Below are positions 41,038 through 49,153 of a DNA stretch of 64,000 bases, piece by piece. The notes beneath the pieces were generated by a model that did no database searches, was not told where the DNA came from, and saw nothing but the letters and a program-made list of their open reading frames with translations. A program made the translations under genes and the position numbers. The stretch's first letter is position 1. Each line of letters begins with the position of its first letter. The stretch lies in contig JABARQ010000013.1 of NCBI GenBank assembly GCA_019186985.1, forward strand, positions 62,001 to 126,000, in the 5' to 3' direction. This DNA is from Prosthecobacter sp. Lineage in GTDB: Bacteria; Verrucomicrobiota; Verrucomicrobiia; Verrucomicrobiales; Verrucomicrobiaceae.

Positions 41038-44000
41038 ATGATCCTGAGACAGGAAATTCTTTCTCGTTCCTTAGTTTTCTGGCTTGGCCTGTTGTTGGCG
41101 ACGGCGGAATCGTCGGCTGCCGTGCTCGGCTGGGGCAGGGATGACCAGGGCCAGTTAGGGTCAAAAAGAGCGATCATCGAAAGCGAGCCGGTGCTGGTGG
41201 GGGATGAGGGTCTGCTTGCTGGAAAGCAGGTGGTGCAGGTGTCCAATGGGGGGGCGCACACCCTGTCATTGACGGCCGATGGCAGCGTTTATGCCTGGGG
41301 AGACAATGATCGTGGCCAGCTGGGCAATGGATCTTTGAGGCCGGAGAAAGTGCCTGTGCCGGTGCCGATGGGGGTGTTTGCTGGCAAACAAGTGGCAGGT
41401 GTCAGTGCGGGCTGGCAGAGCAGTTACGCATGGACCGAGGACGGTGCGGTGTTTGCCTGGGGCGATTCCAGGTATGGGCAGTGCGGCGAATTTGTGGAGC
41501 GGGTGGCGGTTCCGACCCGGATCATGACGGGAGCGCTGGAGACACAACTCGTCAAAAAGCTGGTGTCGGGGAACTCTTTTGTGATGGCCCTGTGTGAGTC
41601 AGGGGAAGTGGTGGCCTGGGGATACAATCGCGGAGGGCAGCTGGGAGATGGGACGACCACGGACAAGGCGGTGCCGGCTGTCGTGCTGACCGGAGACGAG
41701 CCCGAGCCGCTGGTGGCGGTGGATGTGGCTGCGGGAAACTTTCATGCCCTGGCCGTGCTGGGGGATGGACGTCTCTTCAGCTGGGGCTGGCACGCCTGGG
41801 GCGGCCTGGGACGCGGAGGTTCCTCCCTCGTGCCGGGTGCCGTGGCGTTTGGTGAAAACTTTGCTGGCAGGAAAGTCCGGCAGGCTGTGGCTGGATATGT
41901 GCACACCCTCATTCTTGCGGATGACGGCAGCCTGTTTGCCTGCGGCAACAACAATGGAGCCTACACCTACCTGGGCAATGAAGATGCCGCGCGGGAACAG
42001 TACACCTTCACGCCGGTGGCGGTCAGAATGCAGGAGTTTGGCGGACGTGCGATTGTACAACTGACAGCGGGTGCCGAACACAGCCTGGCCCTGGCCGATG
42101 ACGGATCGCTTTATGCCTGGGGGAAAAGCAGCCTCGGGCAGCCCTTTCTTGCCCCCCTCCAGGTGCCAGTGGAAGTTCCTGAAAACGGTGCACGCATTGG
42201 GAGGAAGGTCAGCTTTCTTGCCACGGGTGTCAGATCCGGCACCCAGCATGTGGTGACGGAAGATGGCAGGTTGATTGGGTGGGGAAACAACAGACTTGGG
42301 CAGGTGGGGGTGGGGGAGCCCTGGCGGGACGAGCCTGTGAACCTGATGCTGCTGGATCAGGCCGGGAGCGTTCGTCTGGAGGCTTCCAAATCAATGGGGT
42401 ATCTGAGCCTGGAGGATCCGGACAATGCGTCGTCGAGCACGGTTTATGCCCTGGATCCGAGCGTCAGCTTTCGAATGAAGTTCCTGAAATCACAACAGGG
42501 TGTGGCGGGTCTGCAAACCGCCGCTGGAGAGGATCATGTGCTGCTCCTGGATGGCGATGGCCGGCTTTATGCCGCTGGTGGCAATGCCTCGGGGCAGCTT
42601 GGCAACGGGACGACGACTGGCAGCAGTGACGTTGTGGAAGTTTCAGGGAACGCTGCGCTGGCCGGCAAGGAGGGGGCGCAGATCACCGCAGGGCTGGGGT
42701 TTTCTGTCGTTCGCACCCGCGATGGCGGGCTTTTTTCCTGGGGAATAAACGACAGGGGGCAGCTTGGGAACGGTGGCGCGTCTGCCTCTTCGGAGCCTGT
42801 GGCCGTGAATGTTGCTGGAGCGCTGGCGGGCGTTGTTCCGGCATGGATTGCCGCAGGTGACCGGCATGTGCTGGTGGTTTCGACGGACGGGAGATTGTTC
42901 GCCTGGGGGGCGAATGAAAGCGGGCAGCTTGGGGATGGAACCACGGAGGATCGTCTGTCTCCGGTGGAAATTCCCCGGACGGGTGAGCTGGAGGGCCGGA
43001 TTTTGACCCGAGTCTGGGCGGGGTCGGGCCACAGCGTGGTGATGGATTCCTCTGGCAATCTTTTTGCCTGGGGCAGCAACCAAAGAGGGCAGCTTGGCGC
43101 GGGTTTTGAGTCGGCTCAGGAACTGGATGCCGTGCCGGTGGTGATGACCGGGAGCCTGGCTGGCAAAACCGTGTTCAAGGTGGCGGCGGGGCTCGACTGC
43201 ACTCTCATCCTCTGCGCTGACGGCACCGTCTGCGGCATGGGTGACAACCGTTACGGCACCCTGGCCCTGGAAGACCGCCTGGATCGAGCGGAGCCGACGG
43301 CGATGGCGGATTCCGTGCTTCTGGCGTCGCGTCGGATCACGGACCTGAGCGTTGGAAAGTCCGGCCAGCATGTGCTGGTGGTGACGGAGGCTGATGCCGC
43401 GCCTGAACTGGGTGCTGTCGGGGTTCTTTCGGGTTTCAAGGAGGGCTTTTCCGATGGAGGCCTGCGGCTGGGGCCGGCCGTGGGTTATGAAACTTCAGGA
43501 CAGCTCAGGCTTTCGAATCTGGGGGATGAGCCGCTTGTGATTTCCCAGGCGTCCATCGAGGGGCCGGATGCCTCCAGTTTCACGATGTCGGGGACGTTTC
43601 CCAAGACCCTGCTGCCGGGGGAGATGAGTTCACCAGGACTGTCCGTCACCACCATCGCCGGTGCGAGCGGACGTCGGCACGCCCGGCTGCGCCTTATGAC
43701 CAATGATCCAGCCTGTCCTGAACTGAGCGTGGACCTGAACCTGGGTTACCCGACAATGAGCAGCCGGGGGCCGATGCCTGCCGTGACGACGGTGAACCAG
43801 GGATTTCCTGCAAAGCTTTCCGCCCAGGTCGTCGCGGATGCTGGATGTCGCTTCCGCTGGACCCGCACGACCTCCTCCGGCCTTGTGCTCAGTGTTCGTA
43901 GAGACCTCTTGCTTGAACGGGCGCGGCTTGAAGATGCGGGCGATTACACGCTGGAAGTCTATGTCCCATCCATGGGGGCCTACTGGCATCTGGCGTCGAC

Positions 44001-46146
44001 CCAGCTTGTCGTGAAAGCCACGCCGTGGATCACCAGGCAGCCAGCATCCGTGACGGGTCCGGCGGGCGGTTCGGCCTTGTTTTCGGTGGCCGCGACCACG
44101 CCTTCGGGAGTCATCGGCTATCAGTGGTATCATGAAGGGCAGCCATTGGCCGGAGCCAACCAGGCCGAGCTGACGCTGTCACCGCTCCGGCCGGACATGC
44201 AGGGGGCCTACAGGGTGGACCTGACCAACGGCCAGGGGACGGTTTCCAGCGAGCAGGCAACGCTGGACGTCAGCCTCGGGGTGCCGGTGCAGGCTGGCCT
44301 GATTTCAGAGCTGGCCTTTGAGGGCGAACCTGCATGGCTGCACTCCCAATGCTTTGGCACGGCACCGATCCAGATCCAATGGTCCAAGTCAGGCAGGATC
44401 ATTCACGGAGCCACGGGCCTGACCTATTCGCCGTCCTCCAACATGAGCGCGGCAGCGATGAGCAGGTATTCCTACCAGGCGTCAAACAGCCTTTCCTCCA
44501 GCCCTGTCAGCTCCACGACGGGCTGGCTGGGCATGATGAAAAGGGCGGTGCCAACGGCGGCGGTCGTGTCAGGGAAATCGATCAGCCTGACCTGCACGGC
44601 CTCCTGTCCACCCGGCGCGGCGCTGACTTATGAATGGCGCTTCAATGGCGGTGCCGTTGGCGGCATGCCTGGTGTGCAGGGTGAGGAAAGCAGAACCCTG
44701 AAGATCACGCCGGCCTCGGCTTCCCATGCGGGTGTTTATTCCTGCCTGATCACCATGAACAATCCGGAAGGGAGCATCACACGTTCTCACGGAGACACTC
44801 TGCTGACGGTGTTTGAGGTGCCTTCCCTGACGGCGGAGTCCCTCACTCTGGCACCCGTGCGTGTGGGACAGCTGGTGAACGTCTCTCTATCGGGTCTGAA
44901 GAACCCGGACCGCTACTCGGCTTCCGGCCTTCCACCCGGGCTGGTGTTAAACAAGACAACCGGCGTGATCACCGGCAGGCCTGCGGCGACCCGCATCGTC
45001 AAAGGGATGAACGTGCCATACAAAGTGCGTCTGACTGCGGCCAATGCTGCGGGCGGCACGGTCCATGAGGCTGACTGGCTTGTTCTGCCCTTGTTTGACA
45101 GTGTTGTCGGCCAGTTTCACGGACTGGTGGAGCGTGATCCCGCCGTCAACGGCCTGACGGGGGTTTCCTGGGGACTCGGTGGCAGGCTGGAAATCGTCGT
45201 GACAAGGTCCGGGGCGAGCAGCGGTTTTCTGACTCTGGGATCGGATCGTCATCCTCTGAAGGGCGACTGGATCCTGGAATCAACCAATGCCTCGCCCCGC
45301 TGTGTCTATGAACTCAGGCGCAAGGCCCCTCTGGCGACACTGTCACTGCCGCTGGTCATCGACGCAGGAAGCGGAGAGATGCAGAACGATCCCCTTGCTG
45401 CAGTGTCCGTGCCGGTGACCGCCAGGCTCATGAAGCCGGCTGGAGCCGGAGCGGGAGTCTATAATGCCATCGTTGAGCGTGCCAGCACCGAGGCCACGGA
45501 CGCCCCGGCAGGGAATGGCATCGTCTCGCTGAATGTGACCGCCTCCGGTGGGGTGAAATGGACGGGCAGGCTTGCCGAGGGGACATCGTTCACGGCCTCC
45601 TCGGGCATGGCGGAGGCTGGGCAGGTGCCTGTGCATCTGCTGCTTTATGGAGGCAGAGGCAGCCTGCAGGGGTGGGGAAGGCTGGATCCAGCCCTGGACC
45701 TAATCGGGACATGGGACTGGGCCAAGGCGGTTGTGCCGAAAGGCTCGAGCTATCCGGTCGGCTTCGGACTTCATTCCCTCTACATGAACGGCGGGCGGTA
45801 TGTGAGACCTGTTTCAGGAAACCTCATGGGCTATGCCGCAGGTGAACTGAACAGCCTGCTGACCCTGGTCGGGGAAAGCCTTGGCGCCCCCATCAGCCAG
45901 CCTGTGACGCTGACGGAGAAGCAGGGGCTGCTGGTGCCTAGCAACCCCGACGGCCTGAAACTCACGCTTCAACCTGCCAGCGGCTGGTTCAGCGGCAGCT
46001 TCAGGCCCGCTGCGGAGCCGCAGCGCGGCGGGCTGCTCCAGGGAATCCTGCTTCCCAGTGCTGGCACGGGGCATGGCTTTTTTTTACAGCCTGGAAAGAC
46101 GGACCCGGCGGTGGTTTCCGGTGTGCTGAGGCTGGGGCCGAATTGA
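41038..46146 (+). CDS. Giant secreted RCC1-repeat and Ig-like domain protein
   Basis: This 1702-residue exported protein has a signal peptide ending near AESSA. Thirteen RCC1-type repeats follow (about residues 30-750), each with a W/A-G-x-N-x-x-G-Q-L-G-like core, for example VYAWGDNDRGQLGNG. Eight are followed by a roughly 60-residue insert, then five more, compatible with two seven-bladed propellers. An ASH/Hydin-like domain (about 815-900), four Ig-like domains (about 915-1260), a putative-Ig domain (about 1265-1360) and two related C-terminal domains (GQFHGLVERD-like, about 1365-1620) come next. It is 53 bp after the priming transferase and probably sits on the cell surface or in the matrix. 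The start at 41038 is set by the signal peptide. Confidence 0.88.
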   Translation: MILRQEILSRSLVFWLGLLLATAESSAAVLGWGRDDQGQLGSKRAIIESEPVLVGDEGLLAGKQVVQVSNGGAHTLSLTADGSVYAWGDNDRGQLGNGSLRPEKVPVPVPMGVFAGKQVAGVSAGWQSSYAWTEDGAVFAWGDSRYGQCGEFVERVAVPTRIMTGALETQLVKKLVSGNSFVMALCESGEVVAWGYNRGGQLGDGTTTDKAVPAVVLTGDEPEPLVAVDVAAGNFHALAVLGDGRLFSWGWHAWGGLGRGGSSLVPGAVAFGENFAGRKVRQAVAGYVHTLILADDGSLFACGNNNGAYTYLGNEDAAREQYTFTPVAVRMQEFGGRAIVQLTAGAEHSLALADDGSLYAWGKSSLGQPFLAPLQVPVEVPENGARIGRKVSFLATGVRSGTQHVVTEDGRLIGWGNNRLGQVGVGEPWRDEPVNLMLLDQAGSVRLEASKSMGYLSLEDPDNASSSTVYALDPSVSFRMKFLKSQQGVAGLQTAAGEDHVLLLDGDGRLYAAGGNASGQLGNGTTTGSSDVVEVSGNAALAGKEGAQITAGLGFSVVRTRDGGLFSWGINDRGQLGNGGASASSEPVAVNVAGALAGVVPAWIAAGDRHVLVVSTDGRLFAWGANESGQLGDGTTEDRLSPVEIPRTGELEGRILTRVWAGSGHSVVMDSSGNLFAWGSNQRGQLGAGFESAQELDAVPVVMTGSLAGKTVFKVAAGLDCTLILCADGTVCGMGDNRYGTLALEDRLDRAEPTAMADSVLLASRRITDLSVGKSGQHVLVVTEADAAPELGAVGVLSGFKEGFSDGGLRLGPAVGYETSGQLRLSNLGDEPLVISQASIEGPDASSFTMSGTFPKTLLPGEMSSPGLSVTTIAGASGRRHARLRLMTNDPACPELSVDLNLGYPTMSSRGPMPAVTTVNQGFPAKLSAQVVADAGCRFRWTRTTSSGLVLSVRRDLLLERARLEDAGDYTLEVYVPSMGAYWHLASTQLVVKATPWITRQPASVTGPAGGSALFSVAATTPSGVIGYQWYHEGQPLAGANQAELTLSPLRPDMQGAYRVDLTNGQGTVSSEQATLDVSLGVPVQAGLISELAFEGEPAWLHSQCFGTAPIQIQWSKSGRIIHGATGLTYSPSSNMSAAAMSRYSYQASNSLSSSPVSSTTGWLGMMKRAVPTAAVVSGKSISLTCTASCPPGAALTYEWRFNGGAVGGMPGVQGEESRTLKITPASASHAGVYSCLITMNNPEGSITRSHGDTLLTVFEVPSLTAESLTLAPVRVGQLVNVSLSGLKNPDRYSASGLPPGLVLNKTTGVITGRPAATRIVKGMNVPYKVRLTAANAAGGTVHEADWLVLPLFDSVVGQFHGLVERDPAVNGLTGVSWGLGGRLEIVVTRSGASSGFLTLGSDRHPLKGDWILESTNASPRCVYELRRKAPLATLSLPLVIDAGSGEMQNDPLAAVSVPVTARLMKPAGAGAGVYNAIVERASTEATDAPAGNGIVSLNVTASGGVKWTGRLAEGTSFTASSGMAEAGQVPVHLLLYGGRGSLQGWGRLDPALDLIGTWDWAKAVVPKGSSYPVGFGLHSLYMNGGRYVRPVSGNLMGYAAGELNSLLTLVGESLGAPISQPVTLTEKQGLLVPSNPDGLKLTLQPASGWFSGSFRPAAEPQRGGLLQGILLPSAGTGHGFFLQPGKTDPAVVSGVLRLGPN

Positions 46147-46171
46147 ATTCAACGCCTGCGCACTTCTCTCT

Positions 46172-46217
46172 TGAACAAGTGTTCATATGAACCTAACATT
46201 TGGTTAGTTCCTATGAA
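46172..46217. promoter_or_regulatory. Palindrome-rich regulatory region between the RCC1 gene and the barrel gene
   Basis: TGAACA-AG-TGTTCA (46172-46185) overlaps the 12-bp perfect palindrome GTTCATATGAAC (46181-46192). CTAAC-ATTTG-GTTAG follows (46193-46207, stem extended by GAA/TTC with one bulged base), and another ATGAAC at 46213-46218. Four GAAC half-sites in under 50 bp suggest cooperative binding by a dimeric regulator or an RNA structure. Which regulator binds is unknown. Confidence 0.5.
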
Positions 46218-46404
46218 CAAAAAAGCACGCCTGAACAACACCCTTTCGTGGAAACTCCGGAACATCATCAGCCTCCAGCCCGGTGAGGTGATGCGACGGG
46301 ACCTGTCCAACTGCCGCCATAGCGAGGTTCAGCTTGAGCTTGACCTGCCTCCCCGTCGGGGCTTTTCGGCAGGGACGCTGCTTGAATCCGGCCGGCCCAG
46401 GTGA
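46213..46404 (+). CDS. Possible small hypothetical protein in the 374-bp gap
   Basis: A 63-codon frame starts ATGAACAAAAAAG at 46213 and gives a short basic protein (MNKKARLNNTLSWKLRNIIS at the start). It lies between the palindrome cluster and the barrel gene in the exopolysaccharide locus. I do not recognise it, and the start lies inside the palindrome-rich area. It may be a real leader peptide or chance. The rest of the gap (46405-46520) shows a T-rich run but no clear terminator hairpin. Confidence 0.2.
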   Translation: MNKKARLNNTLSWKLRNIISLQPGEVMRRDLSNCRHSEVQLELDLPPRRGFSAGTLLESGRPR

Positions 46405-46520
46405 CGCGGAACTTTGTAGCGGCTGCCACGAAATCTCCGGGACTGCGGCTTTTTGGATGGACAAAGTAAAGCACAATGGCTTTTCTAACGTCCTTTACCC
46501 CCCAACCAGCCCCCCGTGTT

Positions 46521-48296
46521 ATGTCATTATTCAAGGTTAGGCGGCAAGCCGTGATCATTCGAAGCCTGTTTCTGGCCGTTTCCGCCATGATGGCGGCGGC
46601 GGCCTTCGGGCAGTATGGCGCGTCTCCATCGCAGACCGGAGTCTTCTTTGACGACTTCCGATCGCGTCAGATGCGCAATCTTCGCTCGGCGGGAACCCGG
46701 GACTCCGAGGTGGTCTACGATTATGACAGCGGGGTGTATCGTGACAACCAGGGGGATGTCATGGGAACCCGGACGCCTGACCTGCAGGCGGCCCGTGAGG
46801 TGAGCCGGCCCTCGATCCGCAGCGGCAGCGTGGCCTTTGCCGCCCGAAGCGTCGGCGACTACACCAACTATGCCGGCCAGTACACCTCCCCGACCGGCTT
46901 CTTCGCCCCGACCTACACCTCGGACCCCTTCCTGAGCGGCCGGCGCAACCTGAAGCTCGGCCCGCTCAACCTGGGCTTTGGCTTCTTCCAGGGGTTTGAA
47001 TACAATGACAACGTCACCCGTTCCGGAACGGATCCTGTGTCCGACGTGATCAGCACCTCGATGATCAGCATCGATGCGAACTACCAGTTCACCCAGAACA
47101 ACCGCCTGTCCCTGAGCACCGCGATCGGAGTCGACCGCTACATTGAAAATCCGGACCTCGCACCCTATGGCAACGGCGGTTTTGTCCTGAACGTCCTGCC
47201 GGGCAGCACACTGGCCTTCGACATCAAGGCCGGTCCGGTCTATTTCACGCTCTACAACCGGTTTGCGGTGCGTCCCGCCAGCCGCAACGACTTCACGGCC
47301 GCCCGCAACCAGTACTTTGGCGTGTTCCAGAACGACTCCGGCCTGGCCGCCAACTGGCGTGTCAACAGCGCCTGGTCACTGGCCCTGAACTACATGCATT
47401 CCTATTCAGACGCCCTTTCGCAGACCGGCGGTGGAAACACGGGCAACAACTCCAGCTTCAACTACGACGAGTTCAGCCGCATTTCAGATTCGATCCATGG
47501 CTCGCTCACCTACAGCCCGACCGGAACCTGGGTGGCGGGGCTTGAAGGCGGAGTCACCAGCGTTGAATATGTCAACGAATTCAACGCGGACGGCATCCTG
47601 AACAACATCGGCCCCTTTGTCGTCCTTCCGGTCGGCAAGTCCTCCTACCTGCGCTTTGCCACCGGCGTGCAGGTTTTCGACTTCGACTCGCTGCCACCCC
47701 AGGTCGTCTACGGCCCTCCTACTGGCTCTCCTACGCCCAGCGAACTGGCCCTGAACAGTGGCGACCAGAGCGACCTGAACGAAGTGTATTACTCGCTGAC
47801 CCTGACCAACCGGCTGAACTCACGGGTGACGCAGTCGCTGTCCATGGGCCATGAATCCGCGCTGAACCTGACCTCCAACTTCGTGACGGCGGATTATGTG
47901 AACTACGGCATCGCCTTCGTCGGCTGGAAGGGAAGCCGGATCAGCCTGAGCACCTATTATGAAAAAGCCACGGCCTCCGGAGGCGCCTTCGCCCAGGACT
48001 TTGATCAATACGGCGGGGATCTTTACATCTCCCACCGACTGACCTCGACGCTTCAGCTGGGCGCCGGCTACCACTATGGCTTCACCTCGCCTTCGACCCA
48101 GCCCCAGACGAACCGCACATTCGTGACCAACGAGGACTTTGCGCAGCATGCCTTCAACCTGGACTTTGCGTACCTGCTGTCCAAGAAGGCCACGCTGACC
48201 TTCGGGTATCGTTACTTCACGACTGATGTGAAGGGGGACGGCGACCTGAGCTTTGATCAGAACCGGCTGGTCATGGGCTTCAACTACAACTTCTGA
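46521..48296 (+). CDS. Outer-membrane beta-barrel protein of the exopolysaccharide locus
   Basis: This 591-residue protein starts MSLFKVRRQAVIIRSLFLAV with a signal peptide ending near AAAFGQ. After a 150-residue region it has a long series of amphipathic beta strands ending in LVMGFNYNF, the terminal-aromatic pattern of outer-membrane barrels. Its place before the Wza-like gene, with 2 bp between them, points to polysaccharide export or anchoring, as in EpsL-type barrels. The ATG at 46521 is preferred; 15 more residues are open upstream. Confidence 0.82.
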   Translation: MSLFKVRRQAVIIRSLFLAVSAMMAAAAFGQYGASPSQTGVFFDDFRSRQMRNLRSAGTRDSEVVYDYDSGVYRDNQGDVMGTRTPDLQAAREVSRPSIRSGSVAFAARSVGDYTNYAGQYTSPTGFFAPTYTSDPFLSGRRNLKLGPLNLGFGFFQGFEYNDNVTRSGTDPVSDVISTSMISIDANYQFTQNNRLSLSTAIGVDRYIENPDLAPYGNGGFVLNVLPGSTLAFDIKAGPVYFTLYNRFAVRPASRNDFTAARNQYFGVFQNDSGLAANWRVNSAWSLALNYMHSYSDALSQTGGGNTGNNSSFNYDEFSRISDSIHGSLTYSPTGTWVAGLEGGVTSVEYVNEFNADGILNNIGPFVVLPVGKSSYLRFATGVQVFDFDSLPPQVVYGPPTGSPTPSELALNSGDQSDLNEVYYSLTLTNRLNSRVTQSLSMGHESALNLTSNFVTADYVNYGIAFVGWKGSRISLSTYYEKATASGGAFAQDFDQYGGDLYISHRLTSTLQLGAGYHYGFTSPSTQPQTNRTFVTNEDFAQHAFNLDFAYLLSKKATLTFGYRYFTTDVKGDGDLSFDQNRLVMGFNYNF

Positions 48297-48298
48297 TC

Positions 48299-49033
48299 AT
48301 GCGCTTCCTTACCACGTCCTTTCTTGGACTGCTTCTGCTGACGGTGTCCACGGCCTCTGCCCAGGACCCTGGCGTGCGAGAATATGCCGAACGCAGCTCA
48401 CAGCCGCAGTCCCAGGCGGCATCCTCGGGGGCGCAGGTGCAGAAATCCGCCGCCGTTCTCAATTCCATGGAAGTGCTGGATGACACCCAGCCCATTGAAC
48501 CTGGGGATGTCATCTCTCTGCGGATTGTCGAGGACCGCAAGGAGCCCCTGCAGCTCCGTGTCGGGGCCACGGGTGAGGTCAATGCGCCGCACATCGGCCT
48601 GGTGAAGGCGGCGGGCCGCACCTGCAGGCAGCTTGCCTCCGAGGTGAAGAGGCGCCTGGAGCTCAATTATTACAACCTGGCGACGGTCATCGTAGCCATC
48701 GATCTCAAGCGTCAGGATGATCCAAACTCCAGGCTTCGCGTCGGCGGTTATGACATCGACTTTTTCACCGTCTACGGCCAGGTCATCCGCCAGGGCAAGT
48801 ATGAGCTGCCCATTGATGAGGACATCACCATCAGCCAGGCCATCCTGAGGGCGGGCGGCTTTGCCCAGTTCGCCAACCCGACGAAGGTCAAGCTTGTCCG
48901 CAAGACCCCCCAGGGCAACAAGACGGTGATTGTCGACCTGGATCAGATCATGCGGAGGGGAAACCTGGAGTACGACATCTACATCCGCAACAATGACGTC
49001 ATCATCGTGGATGAGAAGAAGGTGAACTTCTAG
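48299..49033 (+). CDS. Wza-like polysaccharide export protein with SLBB domain
   Basis: This 244-residue protein has a signal peptide (MRFLTTSFLGLLLLTVSTAS then AQ), the Poly_export domain with IEPGDVISLRIVEDRKEP and VNAPHIGLVKAAGRT, and an SLBB domain with FFTVYGQVIRQGKYELPI. The end is ILRAGGFAQFANPTKVKLVR and later NNDVIIVDEKKV. It forms the outer-membrane channel or periplasmic collar for polysaccharide export. The absence of a lipobox and an anchor helix, which E. coli Wza has, means the barrel protein upstream may supply the membrane pore. Confidence 0.9.
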   Translation: MRFLTTSFLGLLLLTVSTASAQDPGVREYAERSSQPQSQAASSGAQVQKSAAVLNSMEVLDDTQPIEPGDVISLRIVEDRKEPLQLRVGATGEVNAPHIGLVKAAGRTCRQLASEVKRRLELNYYNLATVIVAIDLKRQDDPNSRLRVGGYDIDFFTVYGQVIRQGKYELPIDEDITISQAILRAGGFAQFANPTKVKLVRKTPQGNKTVIVDLDQIMRRGNLEYDIYIRNNDVIIVDEKKVNF

Positions 49034-49153
49034 CCGGGGGATGGCGCAAGCGCCTGCAAATTATCGTGCAGAGCCGTCCGCCATGAGGCATAATTCATCT
49101 TCCCGGCCCAGGCCTCCCGTTGCCGGCCTTCCGTCCGCAACACCCGTTTAGTC

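Noticed and set aside
49034-49153. GGCGC-AA-GCGCC hairpin after the Wza-like gene
   Set aside because: The loop is only two bases and there is no T tract, so it is not a convincing terminator or regulatory element.
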